Source: Riemerella anatipestifer_F (lineage in GTDB: Bacteria; Bacteroidota; Bacteroidia; Flavobacteriales; Weeksellaceae). Taken from it: 64,000 nt of DNA. A program made the translations under genes and the position numbers. The stretch is from NCBI RefSeq assembly GCF_037861325.1, contig NZ_JAFELW010000007.1; one strand, written 5' to 3'. Each line of letters starts with the position of its first letter. Position 1 is the stretch's first letter. The notes under the pieces were generated by a model. That model was not told the DNA's origin. It was given only the letters and a program-made list of their open reading frames with translations, and ran no database searches. Positions 1 to 8,160 of the stretch are shown here, in pieces.

Positions 1-1
1 T

Positions 2-199
2 ATGTTAGTAGCTATTCTTGGGGCAGTAGGACCTTGGCAGATTGTTGCCATCGTGGTTGTATTATTACTTTTGTTTGGAGGAAAGAAGATTCCAGAACTT
101 ATGAAAGGCTTAGGCTCAGGTATTAAAGAGTTTAAAGACGCGGTAAAGGAAGATGATAAAAGCAAACCTTCAACAGAGGAAGAAAGCAAAAAATCATAA
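2..199 (+). CDS. tatA: Sec-independent translocase subunit TatA/E
   Basis: A pore-forming subunit of the twin-arginine pathway, which exports folded proteins across the inner membrane. The 65-residue product has one membrane helix (about residues 12-25) followed directly by the FGGKKIPEL hinge motif (25-33), an amphipathic helix (to about 50) and a charged polar tail, the standard TatA layout. The ATG lies at base 2, so the true start could be outside the window, but the length is normal for the family. It is followed after 24 bases by a DUF4254 gene on the same strand. No tatC is visible. Confidence 0.9.
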   Translation: MLVAILGAVGPWQIVAIVVVLLLLFGGKKIPELMKGLGSGIKEFKDAVKEDDKSKPSTEEESKKS

Positions 200-223
200 T
201 TAAAAAGTAAGATTTTAAATTAA

Positions 224-835
224 ATGAGTTTTTCTGAAAAAGCTTGGAATATTTTTAATCAAGCCATTATAGACTATCATAAAACAGATGATGTAGATGC
301 AGTTGAGTCTAATCCGTTCTCCGAAAATACTTTGGAACGACTTTTGTATTCAAAGAATTGGATTGATACCGTTCAGTGGCATTTAGAGGATATTATTCGT
401 GATGAAAACATATCTCCTGAGGAAGCTCTAAAGATTAAAAGAAGAATAGATTCATCTAACCAAAATAGAACCGATTTGGTAGAGTATATAGATGATTATT
501 TTCTAGAAAAATATAAATCTGTGAAGCCTAAGGAAGATGCTAAAATCAATACAGAAAGTCCAGCATGGGCTATCGACAGATTGTCTATATTAGCTCTTAA
601 GATTTATCATATGAAGATAGAAACCTTAAGAGATACAGCAGACGAGAAACATAGACTGAAGTGTTCTAATAAATTGGCTGTTCTTGAGGAGCAGAAGCTA
701 GATTTGAGTACAGCTATAGATAGATTATTATTTGATATAGAGAGCGGTAACAACAAAATAAAGACTTATAAGCAAATGAAAATGTATAATGATGATAGTC
801 TAAACCCAGTTTTATATCAAAAGAAAAATGTTTAA
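224..835 (+). CDS. DUF4254 domain-containing protein
   Basis: A 203-residue soluble, helix-rich protein with no signal peptide. The N-terminal AWNIFNQAIIDYH stretch and the central segment with SPAWAIDRLSILALKIYHM (about 115-135) match what I know of the DUF4254 family, found in Bacteroidetes and sometimes near glycosyltransferases. The function is unknown. Its last 8 bases overlap the start of the following lipoprotein gene, so the two are probably translated together. Confidence 0.75.
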   Translation: MSFSEKAWNIFNQAIIDYHKTDDVDAVESNPFSENTLERLLYSKNWIDTVQWHLEDIIRDENISPEEALKIKRRIDSSNQNRTDLVEYIDDYFLEKYKSVKPKEDAKINTESPAWAIDRLSILALKIYHMKIETLRDTADEKHRLKCSNKLAVLEEQKLDLSTAIDRLLFDIESGNNKIKTYKQMKMYNDDSLNPVLYQKKNV

Positions 836-1298
836 AAATCTCTTACCCTTAGTATTCACTATATTTTTACTGGTTTCTTGTTCCGTAGAGCAAGTTAACT
901 TATCTCCTCTTTCGCAAGGGATTGTTTCTAAAGGAGAGGCAAAAACTTCACCTGATGCCATAGTTATGAATGCAAGTGTGAATGTTAGCCAAGTAAAGTA
1001 TGCTTCTGAACTATCAACAGCGGCAGATAAACTTCCGAGGTTTTCAGATGCAGCAATAAATAAGCATATAGATTTAATAAAGTTTAATGTTTCTGAGTAT
1101 CTTTACGCACTTAGGGAACACAATGAAAATAGAAAGGTAAGAACGCTAGACGGTTTGCAAAAGAGTTACAAAAAACTTCAAGGGCTGAGGAAAAATCTTT
1201 CTTTGGAAGAAGATGAAGCTCTTAATTTTTATTTGGTTAAAATCAAGACCAACATCACACTATTAGAATCTATTAAAACATCTTCTGATAACTTTTAA
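828..1298 (+). CDS. putative lipoprotein, function unknown
   Basis: The 156-residue product begins with a short basic and hydrophobic stretch ending in a lipobox, LVSC, with Cys18 as the predicted lipidated residue. The rest is polar and helix-rich with no domain I recognise. The gene overlaps the DUF4254 gene by 8 bases and precedes ribA by 19 bases, so it sits in the tatA-DUF4254-ribA run. The class (lipoprotein) is reasonably sure. The role is not known. Confidence 0.65.
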   Translation: MFKNLLPLVFTIFLLVSCSVEQVNLSPLSQGIVSKGEAKTSPDAIVMNASVNVSQVKYASELSTAADKLPRFSDAAINKHIDLIKFNVSEYLYALREHNENRKVRTLDGLQKSYKKLQGLRKNLSLEEDEALNFYLVKIKTNITLLESIKTSSDNF

Positions 1299-1317
1299 GT
1301 AAAGGTACGCTTATTTT

Positions 1318-1911
1318 ATGTTGAAAATACAGGCTGAGGCTAATATCCCTACCGATTTTGGTGTTTTTAAAATGATTGCATTTTCTGATAATGAAATGGA
1401 TTGGACACCACATGTTGCGTTGATTGCAGAAAATACAGACTTTTCTAAAGTGGTCAATGTGAGGTTTCATTCTGAGTGTATTACTGGAGAAATATTTCAT
1501 TCTAAAAAATGTGAGTGTGGGCAGCAACTAGATGCTGCGATGCAGTATATGCAGAAGAATGGTGGTATTATTCTTTATTTAAGGCAAGAAGGTAGAAATA
1601 TAGGGATTATCAATAAGCTTAAGGCTTATGCTTTACAAGAGCAAGGAATGGATACTGTACAGGCAAATCTACATTTGGGATTACCTGCCGATGGGAGAGA
1701 TTTTGGTGTAGCGATTGATATGTTAACCAGTTTGGGTATAAAAGAAATTAATCTGCTTACTAATAATCCAGATAAATTGAAATTTGTAGAGGATAGCACA
1801 ATAAAGCTTAATGAGAGGATTCCTTTACAAATACCATCTAATGAAGTTAATGCGGATTATTTAAAAGTAAAAAAAACTTACTTTGGACACCTGCTAGAAG
1901 ATAATAAATAA
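1318..1911 (+). CDS. ribA: GTP cyclohydrolase II
   Basis: Catalyses the first step of riboflavin synthesis, opening GTP to the diaminopyrimidine phosphate with loss of formate and pyrophosphate. The 197-residue protein carries the zinc-binding segment SECITGEIFHSKKCECG, the RQEGRNIGI catalytic loop, and the LLTNNPDK motif near the C terminus. It is a stand-alone RibA of normal length; there is no RibB (DHBP synthase) domain fused to it, although RibBA fusions are common. It ends about 25 bases before a strong intrinsic terminator. Confidence 0.93.
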   Translation: MLKIQAEANIPTDFGVFKMIAFSDNEMDWTPHVALIAENTDFSKVVNVRFHSECITGEIFHSKKCECGQQLDAAMQYMQKNGGIILYLRQEGRNIGIINKLKAYALQEQGMDTVQANLHLGLPADGRDFGVAIDMLTSLGIKEINLLTNNPDKLKFVEDSTIKLNERIPLQIPSNEVNADYLKVKKTYFGHLLEDNK

Positions 1912-1935
1912 TCATAATATCAATTATATAAGGTT

Positions 1936-1975
1936 AAAGAGCTCTTTTTTACTAAAAAGATGCTCTTGTTTTTTT
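1936..1975 (+). terminator. intrinsic terminator after ribA
   Basis: AAGAGC (1937-1942) pairs with GCTCTT (1962-1967), and inside it CTTTTT pairs with AAAAAG around a four-base loop. The stem is followed by a run of seven T from 1969. It closes the tatA-ribA transcription unit. Confidence 0.8.
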
Positions 1976-1999
1976 AATAGTAGGCTTATAATAAAATTG

Positions 2000-2007
2000 T
2001 ATATTTG
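2000..2007 (+). promoter_or_regulatory. -7 promoter element of the GH3 gene
   Basis: TATATTTG is a perfect match to the Bacteroidetes TAnnTTTG element. Transcription would begin near 2014, so the TTG codon at 2005 cannot be the start of the GH3 gene. This supports the ATG at 2038. I see no convincing -33 TTG at 17-23 bp. Confidence 0.6.
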
Positions 2008-2037
2008 TTGTGGTTACAACTAATTTCTTTGAGTATA

Positions 2038-3771
2038 ATGAATATAAATGTTAGAACAGTCTTAGTTTGTGCGATGTTATTTTTTATTTTTGGGAATAAT
2101 AAAGCACAATATATACCTAAAAATAATACTGAAATACTAAAAAAAGAAGCCAAAGTTTATGCTGAAAAAACTTATCAACAGCTTTCTGAAGACGAGAAAA
2201 TAGGGCAACTTTTTATAGTTGCATTATATACTAATAAAGGGGAATCTTTCATCAATCAAGTCAAGACATTGGTAGAGACGGAAAATATAGGAGGGCTTAT
2301 ATTGATGCAAGATGATACACGTAGGCATATAAGTTTAGTAAACGAACTTCAAGGTAAATCTAAAATACCTTTGATGATAGGTATGGATGCAGAGTGGGGA
2401 CTTTACCAAAGGCTTCCAATAGCACACAAATTCCCTTGGGCAATGACGCTTGGGGCGATTCAGGATAATACGCTTATTTATGAAATGGCAGCCAAAATAG
2501 CTGAAGATTGTAAAAGAATGGGGATTTATTGGGATTTTGCTCCTGTGGTAGATGTTAACACCAATCCTATCAATCCCATTATAGGTAATCGTTCTTTTGG
2601 GTCTAATGTGAAAAAAGTGATAGAGAAAGGGTTGGCTTACAGTTATGGTTTGCAGGATAACGGCGTTTTGGCAAGTATTAAACACTTCCCTGGACATGGA
2701 GATACCGATACCGATTCTCATTTAGATTTACCTGTGGTTAATCATTCATTACACAGACTTAATAAAGTGGAGTTAGCCCCATTTAAAGCACTTATGGATA
2801 AAAAAATAGGCGGTGTTATGGTGGCTCATCTCTATGTTCCGTCTTTGGAAAACCAAAAGGGAATTCCTGCTTCTATTTCGCATAATATTGTAACTAATTT
2901 GTTGAAAAATAAGTACGGTTATCAAGGGCTTATTATTACCGATGCTCTTAATATGAATGCGGTTGCAAAAAGATTCAATCCAGGAGAGTTAGATTTAAGG
3001 GCTTTTAAAGCTGGTAATGATATTATGCTGTTCTCTCAAGATTTACCTTCTGGTAAAAGGTTAATTAAGAAGGCTTTGCAGTCTGGCGAGATTTCTCAAG
3101 ATAGACTAAAAGAATCGGTAATGAAAATTCTAGAAGCAAAGTATCTACTAGGTTTACAAGATTTTAAACCTATTGATGCCAATAACATAGAAAGAGATTT
3201 AAATAATGATACTCATCAAAAATTAACGGAAAAGTTATACGCCAACGCTTTAACATTGATAAAAGATGAGGCAAAGGCTCTACCTTTAAAATCATCAAAA
3301 TACTATTATTTACCTTTGGAGGAAGCTCCTTATCAAGACTTTATTAAAGAGCTTCAAAATGAACGAGAAGTGGAGCTTATTACAGAAGATAAACTAAATA
3401 CTTTACCTCAAAATACTTCAATTATTGTAGGGCTTCATAAGGATAACAGCACAGCATATAAGCCTTATAAAATATCTGCTAAATCTAAGGCAATTTTGGA
3501 TAGAGTAGCAGCTAAGCATCAGTTGATATTAGTAGTGTTTGGTAGTCCTTACGCCTTGAGAGATATAAATATAAAGAATTATCCAACGGTACTTGTGGCT
3601 TATGAAAATAATGAATTGTCTATGAAAGCTACTGCCAAAGGACTTTTAGGTAAAACTAAAATACACGGGCGACTTCCTGTGGTGGTAAATCAAGATTTAA
3701 AAGAAGGAGAGGGAATAGATGTGGAAGCAGTGAATAGCGGGATTGAATGTAGTACTAAAGTTAAAAACTAA
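2038..3771 (+). CDS. glycoside hydrolase family 3, beta-N-acetylglucosaminidase-like
   Basis: An exported 577-residue GH3 enzyme. A signal peptide covers about residues 1-24, ending KAQ. The catalytic barrel contains the NagZ-type KHFPGHGDTDTDSH segment (about 215) and the nucleophile Asp302 in IITDALNMNAV. NagZ itself is about 340 residues; the extra 200 form a second GH3-like domain. Bacteroidetes relatives are often fused to a beta-lactamase-like domain, which is absent here. The likely substrate is GlcNAc-containing peptidoglycan fragments. The start is the ATG at 2038 because the upstream TTG falls inside the promoter. bshA follows after 13 bases. Confidence 0.85.
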   Translation: MNINVRTVLVCAMLFFIFGNNKAQYIPKNNTEILKKEAKVYAEKTYQQLSEDEKIGQLFIVALYTNKGESFINQVKTLVETENIGGLILMQDDTRRHISLVNELQGKSKIPLMIGMDAEWGLYQRLPIAHKFPWAMTLGAIQDNTLIYEMAAKIAEDCKRMGIYWDFAPVVDVNTNPINPIIGNRSFGSNVKKVIEKGLAYSYGLQDNGVLASIKHFPGHGDTDTDSHLDLPVVNHSLHRLNKVELAPFKALMDKKIGGVMVAHLYVPSLENQKGIPASISHNIVTNLLKNKYGYQGLIITDALNMNAVAKRFNPGELDLRAFKAGNDIMLFSQDLPSGKRLIKKALQSGEISQDRLKESVMKILEAKYLLGLQDFKPIDANNIERDLNNDTHQKLTEKLYANALTLIKDEAKALPLKSSKYYYLPLEEAPYQDFIKELQNEREVELITEDKLNTLPQNTSIIVGLHKDNSTAYKPYKISAKSKAILDRVAAKHQLILVVFGSPYALRDINIKNYPTVLVAYENNELSMKATAKGLLGKTKIHGRLPVVVNQDLKEGEGIDVEAVNSGIECSTKVKN

Positions 3772-3784
3772 TATTAAAAGGCAA

Positions 3785-4918
3785 ATGAAAATAGGTATTT
3801 TATGTTATCCTACTTATGGAGGAAGCGGTATTGTGGCTACCGAGTTAGGAATGAGTTTAGCTCAAAAAGGTTATGAGGTACACTTCATTAGTTCTAACCT
3901 TCCCGCACGGTTGGATATGACCAACCCTAACATTTTTTTTCATAAAGTAAATGTTGAAACCTATCCATTGTTTAAATATCAGCCGTATGATATTGCATTG
4001 TCTTCGGCTATTTATCAGGTAGTTAAACTTTATAAATTAGACCTCATACATGCTCATTATGCTATTCCATATGCTTATGCAGCTTTTGTGGCAAAGCAGA
4101 TGCTGAGAGATGAAGGTATTTTAATTCCCATAGTTACCACACTACATGGCACCGATATTACTTTGGTGGGGCAACATCCTAGTTATAAGGCAGCGGTTCA
4201 GTTTTCTATCAATCATTCAGATGCGGTAACTTCCGTTTCGGAAAGTCTTAAAAAAGATACTTTAAAAGCCTTTACTATTAAAAAAGAAATACAAGTTATT
4301 CCAAATTTTATTGATAACGATTTATATAACAGTTTTGTAGGCTGTTGTAGAAGACAATTTGCAGAAGATAACGAAAAACTACTGATTCATGTTTCTAATT
4401 TAAGAAAAGTTAAAAGAATTCCTGATGTGTTAGAGGTATTTAAAAGAGTGCAGGAAAAAGTGCCAAGTAAACTGGTTATTATTGGCGAAGGTCCTGATAT
4501 GGAGCTTATTAACGACTTTCTTATGGCTCACCCACACCTTATAGACAAAATAAGGATTTTAGGTAAAACTAATGATTTGTACCAGATTTTAAAATGTACT
4601 GATGTGTTTTTGCTTCCTTCTGAGCAGGAGAGTTTTGGTTTGGCAGCGTTGGAAGCAATGGCGGCAGGGAATGCGGTGATTAGTAGTAATGCAGGAGGGA
4701 TACCAGAGGTAAATATACAAGGAGAAACAGGCTTTTTGACGGAAGTGGGCGATGTGGAAACTATGGCTAAAAAGACCATCAATCTCTTGCAAGACGATGC
4801 TTTGCTCCAAAAAATGAAAGAAAGAGCAAAAGAAGTAGCCCTGCGTTTTGATTTAAAAAATATTCTTCCACAATACGAGCAAATGTATCGTGAAACAATA
4901 GAATCTTTTAAAAGCTAA
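3785..4918 (+). CDS. bshA: N-acetyl-alpha-D-glucosaminyl L-malate synthase
   Basis: A family 4 glycosyltransferase that joins UDP-GlcNAc to L-malate in the first step of bacillithiol synthesis. The 377-residue length equals the Bacillus enzyme. Diagnostic segments are MKIGILCYPTYGGSG at the N terminus, TLHGTDITLVG near residue 120, and the C-terminal nucleotide-sugar motif EQESFGLAALEAMAAG. An in-frame ATG at 3743 lies inside the GH3 gene and lacks homology, so ATG 3785 is chosen. bshB and bshC are not in the window. Confidence 0.92.
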   Translation: MKIGILCYPTYGGSGIVATELGMSLAQKGYEVHFISSNLPARLDMTNPNIFFHKVNVETYPLFKYQPYDIALSSAIYQVVKLYKLDLIHAHYAIPYAYAAFVAKQMLRDEGILIPIVTTLHGTDITLVGQHPSYKAAVQFSINHSDAVTSVSESLKKDTLKAFTIKKEIQVIPNFIDNDLYNSFVGCCRRQFAEDNEKLLIHVSNLRKVKRIPDVLEVFKRVQEKVPSKLVIIGEGPDMELINDFLMAHPHLIDKIRILGKTNDLYQILKCTDVFLLPSEQESFGLAALEAMAAGNAVISSNAGGIPEVNIQGETGFLTEVGDVETMAKKTINLLQDDALLQKMKERAKEVALRFDLKNILPQYEQMYRETIESFKS

Positions 4919-4931
4919 CTTTACTCTTCGT

Positions 4932-6194
4932 ATGACCGAGCAACTACTGCAATATCTTTGGAATTTTAAACTCTTTAAAACTTTTGATTTTAAGGATACT
5001 AAAGGTAATAAGGTAGAGGTTTTAGATTTTGGTCAGTGGAATTCCGACGAGGGAGCCGATTTTTTGTTTGCTAAAATTAAATATCAAAATATTGTTTTAG
5101 CAGGAAGTATAGAATTGCATTTGAAATCTTCGGATTATCAACAGCATCAGCATCATTTGAATAGGCAATATGATAATATTATTTTGCATGTGGTCTATAC
5201 TCACGATAAAGATGTGGAAGAGCTAGTTGAGAAAAATATCCCAACATTAGAGCTTAAAGATTATTTGGAAATTTCTACACTAGAGAAATATCAGCAGTTA
5301 AAGGCTCAAAATGAGTTTATTCCGTGTGAGAAGTTGATAGAGGTTTCTAAAATTCCGTTTCAGTTTTCAGAGGAAACTTTACTTAAAAAACTTGACCAAA
5401 AGTCTTTGGAAATAGAAACAGAACTTACTAAAACTAAAAATAATTACGAAGAAGTTTTGTTTCGGAATTTAGCGTATGCTTTTGGACTTAAAATCAACGC
5501 TTCCATTTTCAAACAAATGGCGGAAAGTGTAGGTTTTGCTATTGTAAATAAAATAAGGCACCATCAAAATCAATTAGAAGCCTTATTTTTTGGATTGAGT
5601 GGGTGGCTAGAAATGCCTTCCGATACTGAAACAGAGATGTGGAAAAGAGAGTTTGATTTTCTGAAAGCCAAATATCAATTGAATGATGCTTTTGTGGCTC
5701 CTAAATTTTTAAGATTAAGACCTGCGAATTTTCCTACAATAAGGTTGTCTCAGTTGGCTCATCTTTACCATTTGCATCAAAATTTATTTTCGAAGGTAAT
5801 TAAAGCGTCTTGCCTTGAGGAGCTTTATGAATTGTTTACGCCAATTAAAGCATCGGAATATTGGGATAATCATTATAATTTCGGAAAATTAACGAATAAA
5901 AAATCAGTTAAAAAATTGACGAAGAGTTTTATAGATTTAGTTATTCTTAATGCGGTTCTCCCTTTAAAATATACTTATCATAAACATTTGGAGGAAGAAA
6001 TTTCCGAAACCATTTTAGATTTTTATCAAAATATTAAACCAGAAAAAAATAGTATCATAGAGCAGTGGGAAGTTTTAAAAGTTCCTATTAAGACGGGTAT
6101 GGACAGCCAAGCCTATTTATTTCAGTATAAAAACTTTTGTAGTCAGAAAAAATGTCTAACTTGCGGCATTGGATATCAACTTTTAAAAAGATAG
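4932..6194 (+). CDS. DUF2851 family protein
   Basis: A 420-residue cytoplasmic protein. Its N terminus (TEQLLQYLWNFKLF, then VEVLDFGQWNSDEGADF) is characteristic of DUF2851, a Bacteroidetes family of unknown function. The C terminus has a Cys cluster, C-x5-C-x2-C, ending GIGYQLLKR, which could bind metal. It lies 13 bases after bshA and 6 before the PspC-like gene, as part of one run of plus-strand genes. Confidence 0.8.
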   Translation: MTEQLLQYLWNFKLFKTFDFKDTKGNKVEVLDFGQWNSDEGADFLFAKIKYQNIVLAGSIELHLKSSDYQQHQHHLNRQYDNIILHVVYTHDKDVEELVEKNIPTLELKDYLEISTLEKYQQLKAQNEFIPCEKLIEVSKIPFQFSEETLLKKLDQKSLEIETELTKTKNNYEEVLFRNLAYAFGLKINASIFKQMAESVGFAIVNKIRHHQNQLEALFFGLSGWLEMPSDTETEMWKREFDFLKAKYQLNDAFVAPKFLRLRPANFPTIRLSQLAHLYHLHQNLFSKVIKASCLEELYELFTPIKASEYWDNHYNFGKLTNKKSVKKLTKSFIDLVILNAVLPLKYTYHKHLEEEISETILDFYQNIKPEKNSIIEQWEVLKVPIKTGMDSQAYLFQYKNFCSQKKCLTCGIGYQLLKR

Positions 6195-6200
6195 AGGCTT

Positions 6201-6422
6201 ATGTTTGAAAATTTAAGACACAGATTTGAGCGTGAATGGTTTGGTGTACTTACTAGAATGGGGTCTAGACTAGGGATTCCTGTGTCAAAATTAAGGGTCT
6301 TTTTCATTTATTCTACATTTGCGACGGCAGGTGTATTTTTCCTTCTTTATTTAGGGTTGGCATTCCTACTTTGGGTAAAAGATATTTTTATCGTAAGAAG
6401 ACCTAGCGTATTTGATTTATGA
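6201..6422 (+). CDS. PspC-like small membrane protein
   Basis: A 73-residue protein whose N-terminal amphipathic part is followed by a hydrophobic segment (about residues 33-58). The SRLGIPVSKLRVFFIYSTF region resembles the PspC domain, which in other bacteria takes part in the envelope stress response, though here the protein is a minimal version. It overlaps the next gene by four bases (ATGA), a sign of translational coupling. Confidence 0.65.
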   Translation: MFENLRHRFEREWFGVLTRMGSRLGIPVSKLRVFFIYSTFATAGVFFLLYLGLAFLLWVKDIFIVRRPSVFDL

Positions 6423-6940
6423 TGAAGATACAAATAAAGCCTGTGAATAGTAATAATATTACTAAACTACAGGAAATCTATCGGTCTTATATAAATACTT
6501 TTCCAAAAGACGAACGCAGAGATGAAGCGGGTTTTTGGGCTTTAGCTAGAAAAGATTTTTCTCCTATAAGAGAAATTATAAGGGGAGAAGATAGTGTAGG
6601 CTATATTATTGTGTGGGATTTATCATTATGCTTGTTTGTAGAGCATTTTGAAATATATACTTCGTTTAGAAATCAAAATTTAGGTTCTCAAGTATTGAAT
6701 TATTTAAAGAATAAATTTCCATTGGTAATCTTGGAATCAGAACCTGAAAATTTAGGAGAGCTAGCATCTAGGAGGTTGGAGTTTTACCAGCGTAATGGTT
6801 TTGTAATTTTGGACAAAAATTATATTCAACCAGCTTATTCAAAGGGAAAAGTGCCTGTAAATCTATATTTGCTAGGGACGAATAACTCTGATGATTTATC
6901 CTTTCTTGTTAAAGAAATAAGGGATATAGTTTATAAGTGA
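6419..6940 (+). CDS. GNAT family N-acetyltransferase
   Basis: A 173-residue protein with a GNAT fold pattern. The beta-strand LFVEHFEIYTSFRNQNLGSQVLNYL (about 78-102) contains the acetyl-CoA binding turn (RNQNLGS, a variant of Q/RxxGxG/A), and FYQRNGFVIL is the usual C-terminal Tyr-containing segment. The substrate is unknown. It is the last gene of the run that began with the GH3 gene and is coupled to the PspC-like gene by an ATGA overlap. Confidence 0.75.
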   Translation: MMKIQIKPVNSNNITKLQEIYRSYINTFPKDERRDEAGFWALARKDFSPIREIIRGEDSVGYIIVWDLSLCLFVEHFEIYTSFRNQNLGSQVLNYLKNKFPLVILESEPENLGELASRRLEFYQRNGFVILDKNYIQPAYSKGKVPVNLYLLGTNNSDDLSFLVKEIRDIVYK

Positions 6941-6967
6941 AATTTTCTTAAAAAAATATGATATTTC

Positions 6968-6999
6968 TTGTTTTTTTTAAATAAAAAAGTGTATATTTG
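6968..6999 (+). promoter_or_regulatory. orphan promoter upstream of a possible small RNA
   Basis: TTG (6968-6970), a 21-base spacer and TATATTTG (6992-6999) form a full Bacteroidetes promoter. No plus-strand open reading frame follows before the terminator at 7067-7105. Transcription should begin near 7006. Confidence 0.6.
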
Positions 7000-7005
7000 G
7001 AGAGC

Positions 7006-7105
7006 ATAAGAAGAGAGGAGTAAATTTCTCTTAAGCAATAAATTTTTTTCATCATTTGTGTTTTTAGAGTCATATTATCCCAAAAGATAGTATGACTCTT
7101 TTTAA
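7006..7105 (+). ncRNA. candidate small non-coding RNA
   Basis: A transcript of about 100 bases is bounded by the promoter at 6968-6999 and a T-tailed hairpin at 7067-7105. The 5' part can fold as AAGAGA (7011-7016) with TCTCTT (7026-7031). An A/U-rich single-stranded middle follows, then the terminator stem. I find no open reading frame of meaningful size in it. It could instead be just the 3' untranslated region of the GNAT operon. Flavobacterial 6S RNA is one identity worth testing, but I cannot assign a family. Confidence 0.45.
7067..7105 (+). terminator. intrinsic terminator, plus strand
   Basis: AGAGTCATA (from 7066) pairs with TATGACTCT (7091-7099), followed by a T run. On the minus strand the same hairpin is followed by A-rich sequence, so it works for plus-strand transcripts. 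The stop codon of the DUF3810 gene lies within it. Confidence 0.75.
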
Positions 7106-8160
7106 TTAGTGATAGAAAGTCGCTCGTATTTGATTAAAAGTTCAATAAAGTAAGAGTAAGTAACTCTACCTTCTTGCTGATTAGATTTAAGAAATAAGTG
7201 GTTAGTTAATCCAAAAAAATCAGAAACGAGTCCTGTATGTTTATTTATGAAATCTTTCTCATAAGCTTGGTCTCGTCTCATTCCGTCGGAATATTCACTA
7301 AGAATTTTTTCAACAAATTGAGGTTCTGCATCTACTAACGAATTAAGCAAACTCTTGAGGACAAAATATTGAGTGCTGTATTTCAGTTCGGTATTATCAC
7401 TATTGATTCCTATGAGATAACCTATGAAATTAGCTTCTTGCTCCCTTGCGTAACCTAGCTGGTGGGCACTTTCGTGGGCTAGAGTGAATGGCAAATAAGT
7501 ATCGGGAAGATTAGGGTTATATTGAGCTTCTGTAGAAAAGGGGTTGTAATATCCTAAAATACCTGTATCATTCATTATAAAAGAAAAAATACTAGGTTTG
7601 AAATTGGATATATCAGTTGTTATTTTAGAGTTTAAGCCTAAAGGAAGTTGCCTCTGTTGATTAAGAATTTCAGAGGTTACGATACTTAAATTTTTTATTT
7701 TAAAAACCCTGTTAGAATCTTCGGAAACCTGCATTCTACTTTCTTTGCATAAGTTGAGGTATTTAATAGCGAGAGTTTTAGCTTCGTTAATACTAGGTTC
7801 TTCTTTGGGCAAAAGATTTATTATTGGTGGTTGAAAATAAGTCATTCCCCAAAAACTTTGATAGATGAAATAGAATATATTAACTCCTACTAATAGTTTT
7901 AGTAATGATTGTTTTTTCTTTCTAAATCTTAGAACTAAGCTATAAACGAGAGCTATAAATAAAACAATGTATAACACATCACCAATAGAAAAAGGAAACA
8001 AAGATGAAAGATATTGATGTATTTCTTTTTTTAGTTCAAAAAAAGAGTTGAAGAATTTAACGGCTAAAGCAATTTTGGAGAAAATATAGAATAAAACAAA
8101 TTGGGCAAACAAAACGCCTGCCCAAAATCTTTTCTTTTTATGTAAATCACTAGTGTGCAT
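7102..8160 (-). CDS. DUF3810 family membrane protein with HExxH motif
   Basis: A 352-residue protein with three hydrophobic segments in the first 105 residues and a soluble C-terminal half. That half holds HESAHQLGYAREQEANF (about 228-244), a zinc-metallopeptidase-like HExxH with downstream acidic residues. This is the hallmark of DUF3810 in Bacteroidetes. No substrate is known. Its start overlaps the end of the sugar permease gene by 11 bases, so the two are probably co-translated. Confidence 0.78.
   Translation of the reverse strand: MHTSDLHKKKRFWAGVLFAQFVLFYIFSKIALAVKFFNSFFELKKEIHQYLSSLFPFSIGDVLYIVLFIALVYSLVLRFRKKKQSLLKLLVGVNIFYFIYQSFWGMTYFQPPIINLLPKEEPSINEAKTLAIKYLNLCKESRMQVSEDSNRVFKIKNLSIVTSEILNQQRQLPLGLNSKITTDISNFKPSIFSFIMNDTGILGYYNPFSTEAQYNPNLPDTYLPFTLAHESAHQLGYAREQEANFIGYLIGINSDNTELKYSTQYFVLKSLLNSLVDAEPQFVEKILSEYSDGMRRDQAYEKDFINKHTGLVSDFFGLTNHLFLKSNQQEGRVTYSYFIELLIKYERLSITN

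Noticed and set aside
2005..2037. An upstream TTG start that would add 11 residues to the GH3 protein.
   Set aside because: The TTG lies within the TATATTTG promoter element, so it would not be in the mRNA. The ATG at 2038 begins a proper signal peptide.
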